From the NCBI GenBank assembly GCA_025934475.1, contig JAICXZ010000305.1:1-5122 (forward strand): 5,122 bases of DNA, written 5' to 3'. Of this stretch, positions 1-4,641 are shown piece after piece. The position numbers and the translations under genes are program-made. Numbering within the stretch: the first letter of the stretch is position 1; each line of letters begins with the position of its first letter. The notes under the pieces are model-generated. The model ran no database searches and was not told the DNA's origin. It saw nothing but the letters and a program-made list of their open reading frames with translations. This DNA comes from Mucilaginibacter sp. Its GTDB lineage: Bacteria; Bacteroidota; Bacteroidia; Sphingobacteriales; Sphingobacteriaceae.

Positions 1-362
1 AACATAAAAAATAAAACCATAGTGTAATTAAACCGACCGAAAGGATACTTTTCAACGAGCAAAAGATATTTATTCCGCCAAAATATCAAAACATAGTTTA
101 TGATATAAATTATTAAGAACAACACGACCATGTCTAAAATAACAGGTATTTTTTTTCCCAACGTCGTAAAAATTCCAAATACGCCAAATTCACTTTGATA
201 AACATGAAAATATTTTAGCCAAAGCATCGTGCTAAGCACAGTTAGCGTAAATATCCAGGAATTTAGAAATAAGGGTTTCCTTTCCCAACCTCTTTCTTTA
301 GGATTATGCCTGAGGTAACGTTGTAAAGCATCGCTCCAAAATAAATAATAATAGTTCTTCAT
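1..362 (-). CDS. Multi-pass membrane protein of unknown function, N-terminal part (runs off left edge)
   Basis: An open frame on the minus strand begins at the ATG at 362-360 and stays open for 120 codons to the window edge, so the C-terminus is missing. It begins MKNYYYLFWSDALQRYL and is rich in aromatic residues. Residues about 31-52 and 72-95 are strongly hydrophobic and look like membrane helices, and a third hydrophobic stretch starts near residue 112. The basic segment between the start and the first helix (RHNPKERGWERK, about residues 18-29) suggests a cytoplasmic N-terminus. Short membrane proteins with this kind of opening occur in Bacteroidota as hypothetical proteins; I cannot name a family or function. 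The frame stays open upstream of the ATG, but that part is rich in Ser, Arg and Cys and looks like an antisense shadow, so the start at 362 is preferred. The region looks more AT-rich than the genes to its right. Confidence 0.75.
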   Translation of the reverse strand, partial: MKNYYYLFWSDALQRYLRHNPKERGWERKPLFLNSWIFTLTVLSTMLWLKYFHVYQSEFGVFGIFTTLGKKIPVILDMVVLFLIIYIINYVLIFWRNKYLLLVEKYPFGRFNYTMVLFFM

Positions 363-366
363 AAAT

Positions 367-474
367 CTATAATTCAGCAGCGTTGCGATAGCTGAGCTGG
401 CTTTTGATGATTTCAATATTGTTCTGCGGCATGTCCTCAAAAAGCGAAGGAAAATTAATGAAAGCATCAAACAT
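367..474 (-). CDS. Possible 35-residue small protein or gene remnant
   Basis: An ATG at 474-472 opens a 35-codon frame that stops at 369-367, four bases before the ATG of the membrane protein. That spacing would fit translational coupling. The product, starting MFDAFINFPSLFEDMPQNN and ending SYRNAAEL, has a natural-looking composition with no obvious bias. A stop codon lies two codons upstream of the ATG, so the frame cannot be extended. It could be a genuine small gene, the decayed 3' end of a larger gene once upstream of the membrane protein, or chance. The opposite strand also carries a protein-like frame here, and both are unlikely to be real. I recognise no family. Confidence 0.35.
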   Translation of the reverse strand: MFDAFINFPSLFEDMPQNNIEIIKSQLSYRNAAEL

Positions 475-528
475 GCCCTAAAGCTATACAATTTCGACGA
501 AGTGAAAGCATCAGACAATTTCAAATAA
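373..528 (+). pseudogene. Possible 3' remnant of an unrecognised gene (no start codon)
   Basis: After a stop at 370-372, a plus-strand frame runs 51 codons to the TAA at 526-528 with no ATG. The translation is protein-like, with a basic amphipathic centre (VLRHVLKKRRKINESIKHAL) and an acidic/basic C-terminus ending ASDNFK. It could be the tail of a gene whose 5' part was lost, which would fit a junction near 363-373 next to the minus-strand membrane gene. It directly opposes the 35-codon minus-strand frame at 367-474, so at most one of the two is likely to be meaningful. No family was recognised. Confidence 0.22.
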
Positions 529-530
529 AA

Positions 531-562
531 TTTGCGTAACTAAGAAGTTACATATACATTTG
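531..562 (+). promoter_or_regulatory. Bacteroidota-type promoter of the SRPBCC-ArsR-VOC operon
   Basis: TTTG at 531-534 and TACATTTG at 555-562 match the Bacteroidota -33 (TTTG) and -7 (TAnnTTTG) elements, with a 20-base spacer. Transcription would begin about 568-571, leaving a leader of only about 15-18 bases before the ATG at 586. One palindrome sits inside the spacer and the other covers the predicted start site, an arrangement that would block polymerase. No clear Shine-Dalgarno sequence precedes the ATG, which is normal in this phylum. Confidence 0.7.
536..551. promoter_or_regulatory. Operator palindrome 1 (probable ArsR-family site)
   Basis: GTAACT-AAGA-AGTTAC is a perfect 6+6 bp inverted repeat with a 4-base spacer, located between the -33 and -7 elements of the operon promoter. 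The upstream flank TTTGC is shared with the second palindrome, giving a direct repeat TTTGCGTAACT at 531-541 and 559-569. A twofold-symmetric site fits binding by an ArsR-type winged-helix dimer, and the repressor gene lies in the same operon. Assignment to that protein is an inference. Confidence 0.65.
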
Positions 563-581
563 CGTAACTCAAAAGTTACGC
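562..581. promoter_or_regulatory. Operator palindrome 2 (probable ArsR-family site)
   Basis: GCGTAACT-CAAA-AGTTACGC is a perfect 8+8 bp inverted repeat with a 4-base spacer. It has the same core as the upstream palindrome, and the two centres are 28 bp apart. It begins on the last base of the -7 box, spans the predicted transcription start, and ends four bases before the ATG at 586. A bound dimer should block initiation. In the RNA the arms could also form a short hairpin next to the start codon, although transcription probably begins inside the palindrome. Confidence 0.7.
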
Positions 582-585
582 GTTT

Positions 586-1068
586 ATGCAGAGAGACCTC
601 GTTATTAAATGGTTCTTCAATCATCCGCCAGAAAAAGTATGGGAATGCCTTACCGATCCCACGCTTGTGAATGAGTGGTTTATGAAGAACGACTTCTTAC
701 CCGTCGTGGGTCACAAGTTTCAGTTTCACAGCAGGCCGCTGCCAAAAATGGGCTGGGATGGCATTGTTTATTGTGAAGTATTAGAGATCGTCCCCTATCA
801 AAAACTGGTCTATACCTGGAAAGGCGGGCCAAGACCTGGCGTGATCGGGTTGGATACAATCCTGATCTGGACCTTAAGTACTGATGGAGATGGAACCCGT
901 TTAATACTGGAACACAAAGGTTTTTCTGGCTGGAAAAACATCATTGCAAGCATATTTATGGAAAACGGCTGGAAGAAAGGCATCCAGCGCCGTTTCGGAC
1001 AAATTTTAGACAATTACGTACATGGCACGACTGAACACGGACCCCTTCCAGGCGATTGCGGACACTAA
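586..1068 (+). CDS. SRPBCC/AHSA1-like protein (Aha1-C/START-type ligand-binding fold)
   Basis: This 160-residue protein has the helix-grip pattern of SRPBCC/AHSA1 proteins: an opening strand LVIKWFFNHPPEKVWECLTD (about 5-24), WF at 31-32, the GHKFQF strand (42-47), GWDGIVYCEVLEIVP (56-70), LVYTWKGG (74-81) and TRLILEHKGF (104-113). The fold makes a hydrophobic cavity that binds small lipophilic molecules; members paired with ArsR regulators are common, but their ligands are mostly unknown. The ATG at 586 directly follows an operator-covered promoter and gives the expected N-terminus. The last 15 residues (HGTTEHGPLPGDCGH) are encoded in the 47-base overlap with the ArsR gene and look like a non-domain tail. 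The family assignment is firm; a function in ligand binding, stress response or detoxification is inference. Confidence 0.88.
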   Translation: MQRDLVIKWFFNHPPEKVWECLTDPTLVNEWFMKNDFLPVVGHKFQFHSRPLPKMGWDGIVYCEVLEIVPYQKLVYTWKGGPRPGVIGLDTILIWTLSTDGDGTRLILEHKGFSGWKNIIASIFMENGWKKGIQRRFGQILDNYVHGTTEHGPLPGDCGH

Positions 1069-1354
1069 CCGCCGCGAGATATTGATGCTGCTTTCGGCAA
1101 AAAAAATGTCGATAAACGCTCTGGCTGATAACTTTAACATCAGCAGGCCGGCAGTTTCCAAACATATCAAGGTATTGCACGAAACAGGCTTCGTCCAAAT
1201 CACCGAAGATGGCCGCGAACGCTACTGCGAACTGAACCCACACGGCTTCGATGAAGTGAAGCAATGGATCACATTTTTCGAGCAGTTCTGGAAACAGAAA
1301 CTACAAAATCTTGAAAATCTGCTTGATAAACGTGCAACAGAAAGTAAAAATTAA
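1022..1354 (+). CDS. ArsR-family winged-helix transcriptional repressor
   Basis: A 110-residue protein with the ArsR layout: DPFQAIADTNRREILMLL (7-24) as the opening helix, INALADNFNI (31-40) as the first helix of the HTH, SRPAVSKHIKVLHETG (41-56) as the recognition helix, and VQITEDGRERYCELNP (58-73) as the beta wing. A C-terminal amphipathic helix (about 76-102) probably dimerises. The Cys-rich metal motif of ArsR/SmtB sensors (ELCVCDL) is absent and there is a single Cys at 69, so metal sensing is unlikely. The ATG at 1022 gives the standard N-terminus even though it lies 47 bases inside the SRPBCC gene in the +1 frame. It most likely represses its own operon through the two GTAACT-N4-AGTTAC palindromes at 536-581. 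Confidence 0.9.
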   Translation: MARLNTDPFQAIADTNRREILMLLSAKKMSINALADNFNISRPAVSKHIKVLHETGFVQITEDGRERYCELNPHGFDEVKQWITFFEQFWKQKLQNLENLLDKRATESKN

Positions 1355-1368
1355 AACAACAACAGACA

Positions 1369-1722
1369 ATGAAAGCAATATCAATTATTTCCATTCCTGT
1401 CACCGACCAGCAGGTGGCGAAGGAATTCTATTTAAAACTCGGATTCAAGCTGTTAGCTGAGGCTCCGTTTGATAACCACAAATGGATACAACTGGCATTC
1501 CCCGGGCAGGAAGCAGTATCAATCACACTTGTAACATGGTTTCCCAATATGCAGCCTGGCTGCGTAAACGGGTTTGTGATAGATACGGATGATCTCAACA
1601 GAGACATTGAAGAACTAGCGGCCAAAGGAATTACAGTAGGCAAAATAGATCAGACGCCCTGGGGCAAGTTTGCGGCTGTTGTGGATCCGGATGGGAATAG
1701 GATGAGTTTGCATCAGAAATAA
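1369..1722 (+). CDS. VOC-superfamily (glyoxalase/bleomycin-resistance fold) protein
   Basis: A 117-residue single-repeat VOC protein starting 14 bases after the ArsR stop, so probably co-transcribed. Visible landmarks are the first beta strand with IPVTDQQVAKEFYLKLGF (9-26), a WIQLAFPG strand (39-46), ITLVTWF (52-58), and the C-terminal TPWGKFAAVVDPDGNRMSLHQ (96-116), which is the usual DPDGN-x-x-x-L ending. The residues that bind metal in glyoxalase I appear to be replaced: no His in the first strand, Asn/Gly at 67-68 where a His is usual, and Ser113 where the final Glu is usual. A metal-dependent lyase is therefore unlikely, and a binding or sequestering role fits better. Its partnership with an SRPBCC protein and ArsR suggests a small-molecule response, but the ligand is unknown. 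Confidence 0.88.
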   Translation: MKAISIISIPVTDQQVAKEFYLKLGFKLLAEAPFDNHKWIQLAFPGQEAVSITLVTWFPNMQPGCVNGFVIDTDDLNRDIEELAAKGITVGKIDQTPWGKFAAVVDPDGNRMSLHQK

Positions 1723-1832
1723 TTGTCTGAACTAAGATTCGTAAGATTACAGGATGATAGGATTTTTTTCAACAAGCTGCCGCCCGAATTGATCTTATCA
1801 TCTTAAAATCCTGCGAATCTTAGTTCAGACAA
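1723..1832. repeat. Long imperfect inverted repeat filling a convergent intergenic gap
   Basis: The outer 19 bases TTGTCTGAACTAAGATTCG (1723-1741) are perfectly repeated in inverse orientation at 1814-1832. The symmetry continues inward with scattered mismatches, giving arms of about 44 bases around a loop of roughly 22 bases. Within each arm RGAT recurs at 9-, 8- and 8-base steps. The element starts one base after the VOC stop codon and ends one base before the dioxygenase stop (1834-1836 on the plus strand), so it is the entire gap. Dispersed TTGTCTGAAC-bounded inverted repeats with periodic GATT-like units are, from memory, frequent between Bacteroidota genes. It could form a strong hairpin in either transcript and act as a bidirectional terminator or mRNA stabiliser, although neither side is followed by a classic U-tract. 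Confidence 0.85.
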
Positions 1833-1833
1833 A

Positions 1834-2817
1834 TTACCACCTATCAAGCCCCAACAACTTCCTCCCCAACGGGCTCAACTCAGCAACCGGGTTTTTCTTC
1901 TCACGTTCCAGCGGATCACCAGGGAAGGCGTAACCCTGCATGGCTTCGCGACTCTGCCAGCTGTTGATGCGCCATTGGCGAAGCTCTTCATTATCTTCCT
2001 CTGCAGGCATCATCGAAATGTATTGGGCAATGCGCACTTTATTGCCGCTCGTATTCGGCCTGATACCGTGGGGCTCAAGGCTGTTAAAGATGAGCAGGTC
2101 GCCTGCTTCCATTTTTACCTTTACCAGTTCAAATCCAGTCGTATCCGGTTTGTAATGGTCGCGATCCTCAGGCTGTGTTAATTTCCAGGTATTGTATGTG
2201 CGGTATAATTCAGGTATGCACTGGAAGCCACCCATATTCTCGTCGGTTTGATCGGCCAGCGCCAAAACTCCCTGCACATTTACAGGTTTGGTTTCGGGAT
2301 CGTAATCCCAGTGGATAAATCCCTTGTATTCAAATCCGGGACGTAACGGAAAGTTGAGGTTTGCCCGGTCAATGGTTACCCATAGTTTTTCGGTTCCCCA
2401 AACATCGGCAAAAGCTTGATGCACTCTTGGATATTGCCGATTATCCCACATGTATTGCTGGTTATATATTTCAACCATGCCGGTATTGTTCAGCTCGGTC
2501 ATCTGCATTTTTACATTGGGGCGTTTGTACCAGCTTTCGATATCGTTGGGATCCTTATCCTCGTATTGCCACAGGTAATCAGCCATGCGTTGAGCTTGCT
2601 CTCTCGGAACTGCATTTTTAATAACTACGTAACCGTTCTCGATCCAGAATTTCCAGTCGTCTTCACTCAATACGCGTAGCGGTTGGCCATCGCTTCTATC
2701 ATTCAGCTTAGTTACGCTCGACTTAGCCGTTGATGGGTTGCCAGGTATTTCCTTATGTGCATTATTTGGCGTCATTGTCATCGTCATCGTCGCCATGGTT
2801 TGATTTTCCGTTTTCAT
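1834..2817 (-). CDS. Phytanoyl-CoA dioxygenase (PhyH)-family Fe(II)/2-oxoglutarate oxygenase
   Basis: This 327-residue protein carries the double-stranded beta-helix iron site: H169-W-D171 (GFIHWDYD), distal H250 (SLEPHGIRPN), and R262 (KVRIAQY), the likely 2-oxoglutarate carboxylate anchor. DDWKFWIENGYVVIKNAVP (53-71) is the typical PhyH opening, and AGDLLIFNSLEPHG (238-251) is the conserved strand before the distal His. All catalytic residues are present, so an active hydroxylase is expected. The substrate cannot be read from sequence, and phytanoyl-CoA itself is unlikely in this setting. No signal peptide is seen, so it is probably cytoplasmic. Residues 1-50 lie outside the domain and include an MTMTMT run with five in-frame Met codons (1, 8, 11, 13, 15), so the true start is uncertain. 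The first ATG lies about 14 bases after the predicted transcription start. It is divergent from an AraC-family gene that probably controls it. Confidence 0.9.
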   Translation of the reverse strand: MKTENQTMATMTMTMTPNNAHKEIPGNPSTAKSSVTKLNDRSDGQPLRVLSEDDWKFWIENGYVVIKNAVPREQAQRMADYLWQYEDKDPNDIESWYKRPNVKMQMTELNNTGMVEIYNQQYMWDNRQYPRVHQAFADVWGTEKLWVTIDRANLNFPLRPGFEYKGFIHWDYDPETKPVNVQGVLALADQTDENMGGFQCIPELYRTYNTWKLTQPEDRDHYKPDTTGFELVKVKMEAGDLLIFNSLEPHGIRPNTSGNKVRIAQYISMMPAEEDNEELRQWRINSWQSREAMQGYAFPGDPLEREKKNPVAELSPLGRKLLGLDRW

Positions 2818-2837
2818 GTTTACAATTGATTACGATT

Positions 2838-2845
2838 CAAAGGTA
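2838..2845 (-). promoter_or_regulatory. -7 element of the PhyH-family gene promoter
   Basis: On the minus strand 2845-2838 reads TACCTTTG, an exact TAnnTTTG match, 20 bases before the ATG at 2817. No good TTTG -33 element lies about 20 bases upstream of it. That suggests a promoter needing an activator, in keeping with the two AraC-type half-sites starting about 32 bases upstream. The leader would be about 14 bases with no Shine-Dalgarno sequence. Confidence 0.55.
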
Positions 2846-2877
2846 GAAAGGCTTTGAGCGCCGACTCTCCTTTACAA

Positions 2878-2905
2878 TGACCAATATTTGCTCTGTATTG
2901 ACCAA
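2878..2905. promoter_or_regulatory. Candidate AraC-family operator: two TGACCAA direct repeats 21 bp apart
   Basis: TGACCAA occurs at 2878-2884 and 2899-2905, exactly 21 bp or two helical turns apart. The wider context A-x-TGACCAA-xxx-TT is shared by both copies. AraC-family proteins typically bind direct-repeat half-sites on one face of the helix, and this pair lies in the 118-bp gap between the AraC-family gene and the oxygenase. One copy precedes and the other lies within the spacer of the regulator's predicted promoter, so bound protein could repress its own gene while activating the oxygenase gene. Confidence 0.55.
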
Positions 2906-2918
2906 ATGTTTATTTTTA
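2887..2918 (+). promoter_or_regulatory. Probable promoter of the AraC-family gene
   Basis: TTTG at 2887-2890 and TATTTTTA at 2911-2918 (TAnnTTTG except for the last base) are 20 bases apart. Transcription would start near 2925, giving a leader of about 11 bases before the ATG at 2936. The second TGACCAA repeat lies in the spacer, which fits autorepression. AAAAGG at 2928-2933 is a weak Shine-Dalgarno-like stretch but sits only two bases from the ATG. Confidence 0.45.
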
Positions 2919-2935
2919 TGTCACGTTAAAAGGCA

Positions 2936-3799
2936 ATGAACGAGATACAGCTGGAAAAAGTGGAGTTTGAACCAGGGAAATCATTTAAACTGTTCTCCCC
3001 GCGATTGCGCAATACATTCTTATGGCATTACCATCCTGAATATGAATTGGTGTATGTGGAGGCCGATGCCGGTATCCGTCACGTAGGCTCACATATCTCG
3101 GGCTATACCCAAAGCGACCTCGTTTTTATCGGTAGTAACATACCTCATCTTAATTTCGATTACCGCCTCAGGAGCGACTACCACCAGGTAGTGATTCAAT
3201 TGCGAGAAAACTTTATGGGCGAAGCGATCGGCACAGCACCTGAATTTTCAAATATCAATCAATTATTCAGACGATCTGGCTCCGGCATCGCATTTCATGG
3301 CGAGACTAAAGCCGTGGTCGCGAATCGGCTCAAAAGAATCCATGAGCTAACGGCTTATAATCAATTGATTGAGCTGATGGACATTTTCCAGTTCCTGGCG
3401 CATTCTTCAGAATATGAGATATTGAATGATGATCACATCAGCCTGCAATTTTTCCTAAAGGATAAAATACGCATGGGCGCCATATATGAATACATCGACG
3501 CTAATTATAATTTGAAGCCTGATGTAAATGTTGTGGCCGAAAAAGTCCACCTCACCACGCCCGCCTTTTGTCGCTATTTTAAGCGCCAAACCAAAATGAC
3601 CTTTACCGATTTCGTAAACCAGTACCGTATCGATATGGCCAAAAACCTACTGATGCAGGATAAGAATATCACGGAGACCTGCTATGCGGTTGGCTTCGAA
3701 AGCCTATCCTATTTCAACAAGCTTTTCAATAAAATCGTCGGAAAAAATCCGTCCGCCTTCAAAAGTTCATGGCTCGAAAATAGCACAAAACAGCATTAA
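2936..3799 (+). CDS. AraC-family transcriptional regulator with N-terminal cupin sensor domain
   Basis: A 287-residue regulator. The N-terminal part (about 15-95) is a cupin-type sensor with FLWHYHPEYELVYV (28-41; His31, His33, Glu36) and a second-half strand SDLVFIGSNIPHLNF (60-74; His71), which can bind a small ligand and possibly a metal. A helical linker (about 125-180) follows. The C-terminal AraC DNA-binding domain has two helix-turn-helix units, at about 196-217 (VNVVAEKVHLTTPAFCRYFKR, first HTH) and 244-268 (NITETCYAVGFESLSYFNKLF), then the conserved GKNPSAFK ending. It is divergent from the PhyH-family oxygenase, and the two promoters share a 118-bp gap with TGACCAA repeats. Control of its own gene and the oxygenase is a strong inference; the inducer is unknown. 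Confidence 0.92.
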   Translation: MNEIQLEKVEFEPGKSFKLFSPRLRNTFLWHYHPEYELVYVEADAGIRHVGSHISGYTQSDLVFIGSNIPHLNFDYRLRSDYHQVVIQLRENFMGEAIGTAPEFSNINQLFRRSGSGIAFHGETKAVVANRLKRIHELTAYNQLIELMDIFQFLAHSSEYEILNDDHISLQFFLKDKIRMGAIYEYIDANYNLKPDVNVVAEKVHLTTPAFCRYFKRQTKMTFTDFVNQYRIDMAKNLLMQDKNITETCYAVGFESLSYFNKLFNKIVGKNPSAFKSSWLENSTKQH

Positions 3800-3808
3800 C
3801 CAACTTCA

Positions 3809-3876
3809 ATTAACAATTACAAAATACTTGATAATAAGCGATATAAATAAAAATATCACTCTCAGAAATTGTTAAT
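3809..3876. repeat. AT-rich 10-bp inverted repeat downstream of the AraC-family gene
   Basis: ATTAACAATT (3809-3818) and AATTGTTAAT (3867-3876) are perfect inverse copies separated by 48 bases of AT-rich sequence. The first arm lies nine bases after the regulator's stop codon. The stem is AT-only apart from one G-C pair and has a long loop, so a stable terminator is doubtful. The right arm contains a TTG (3870-3872), 19 bases before TATTTCAT (3892-3899), a poor Bacteroidota promoter match that could serve the downstream lipoprotein gene. In sequence this AT-rich the repeat may be chance. Confidence 0.25.
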
Positions 3877-3934
3877 AACTATTAATAACCCTATTTCATA
3901 AGAACCCGTATAAGTCACTGTTTAGGAACTTTTT

Positions 3935-4564
3935 ATGCCCCTAATGATAAAAACTATGAAAAGAGAAATCAGTGGACTTTTGATGATAGGCGTTATGTTC
4001 TTTTCGTGCGCAAAGGAACAGGTAAAACCAAATACTACAACTACACAGGTAACAACACAAACTACCGGCACCAGCCAAACGTTACAAACTGGCAGCACCA
4101 ACACCGGAAGCAGTACTACAACTACCGACGATGTAAATGGCTACCTGCGTGTTAAACTTGCTAAAGATTCTATCAATACCGACGGCATCCTCATCGAATT
4201 TAACCCGGCAGCAAGCGCGGCTTATGTGGCTGGCGAAGATGCTCCATCACTACAGGGTTTTGGTGTAGTAAGCCTGGCCAGCCTGTCTAGTAATAACATA
4301 CCATTGGCTATCAACGAAATGCCCTTAACGGCCAAAGGAGCGTCGATAGGACTACGGGTAAATGTAAAATCGGATGGCGTTTATACGCTTAACATGCAGC
4401 AGATCAATGCCGTGCCGAGTACCTATTCGCTTTGGCTGATGGATGGCTACAAAAAAGATTCGCTCGACATGAGATTGTATCCAACTTATGCCTTCAACGT
4501 TTATACTGCTGACACTACATCATTTGGAAGTCACAGGTTTAAACTGGTGATAAAGCACCAATAA
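3935..4564 (+). CDS. Lipoprotein with Thr-rich stalk and beta-rich domain, unknown function
   Basis: The longest frame has 209 codons, but the third in-frame Met (residue 8, ATG at 3956) is the likelier start. It yields a classic signal peptide, MKREISGLLMIGVMFFSC, with an FFSC lipobox and the lipidated Cys at residue 25 of the long form. Residues 26-67 are a Thr/Ser/Gln-rich, probably disordered stalk. Residues about 68-209 look like a compact beta sandwich that includes YLRVKLAKDS (70-79), YSLWLMDGYKKDSLDMRLYP (164-183) and a YAFNVYTADTTSFGSHRFKLVI strand pair. The last part resembles the Ig-like C-terminal modules of Bacteroidota secreted proteins (LWLMD, Y-x-F, S-x-RF-x-L). It is probably envelope-anchored, on an inner- or outer-membrane face that cannot be determined. 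No enzymatic motif was seen, and a binding or structural role is a guess. Confidence 0.75.
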   Translation: MPLMIKTMKREISGLLMIGVMFFSCAKEQVKPNTTTTQVTTQTTGTSQTLQTGSTNTGSSTTTTDDVNGYLRVKLAKDSINTDGILIEFNPAASAAYVAGEDAPSLQGFGVVSLASLSSNNIPLAINEMPLTAKGASIGLRVNVKSDGVYTLNMQQINAVPSTYSLWLMDGYKKDSLDMRLYPTYAFNVYTADTTSFGSHRFKLVIKHQ

Positions 4565-4619
4565 TAACATCCCGAAATTTTTCATTTCAGAACAAACATT
4601 AACCCGTTTTAGCTTATCT

Positions 4620-4640
4620 TGGTCAGGATCAATCTGACCA
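4620..4640 (+). promoter_or_regulatory. Perfect 7-bp hairpin next to the penicillin-acylase start codon
   Basis: TGGTCAG (4620-4626), a 7-base loop GATCAAT, and CTGACCA (4634-4640) form a perfect inverted repeat ending one base before the ATG at 4642. In mRNA the stem would cover the ribosome-binding region, so it could limit translation. As DNA it could be a dimeric regulator site overlapping the leader. A weak -7-like TATCTTGG overlaps its left edge. There is no U-tract, so it does not look like a terminator for the upstream lipoprotein gene. Confidence 0.45.
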
Positions 4641-4641
4641 G

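Noticed and set aside
956..1264. Minus-strand open frames opposite the SRPBCC and ArsR genes (also 810-1013 and 1006-1203)
   Set aside because: They lie antisense to two clearly recognised genes, have no family features, and have the Cys/Arg/Ser-rich composition of shadow frames.
1428..1643. Minus-strand 71-codon frame opposite the VOC gene
   Set aside because: Entirely antisense to a recognised gene, with low-quality Ser/Pro-rich composition and no promoter signal.
1763..1769. Run of seven T as a rho-independent terminator tail for the VOC gene
   Set aside because: The T run lies in or next to the loop of the long inverted repeat, not after a stem, so it does not form the usual stem-plus-U-tract.
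1940..2679. Several plus-strand frames opposite the PhyH-family gene
   Set aside because: The minus strand encodes an intact dioxygenase with all catalytic residues; these frames are Cys/His/Ser-rich shadows.
2819..2878. TTTACAAT repeated at 2819-2826 and 2871-2878
   Set aside because: An 8-mer match in AT-rich intergenic sequence with no symmetry or helical spacing; likely chance.
3684..3875. Plus-strand frame overlapping the 3' end of the AraC-family gene
   Set aside because: Out of frame with the conserved second helix-turn-helix of the regulator, and the tail lies in AT-rich non-coding sequence.
3922..4104. Minus-strand 60-codon hydrophobic frame opposite the lipoprotein signal peptide
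   Set aside because: Val-rich hydrophobicity here is the antisense image of the Thr/ACN-rich stalk; no separate gene features.
4572..4590. GAAAT-TTTTC-ATTTC small stem after the lipoprotein gene as a terminator
   Set aside because: Only five weak base pairs and no following U-tract.
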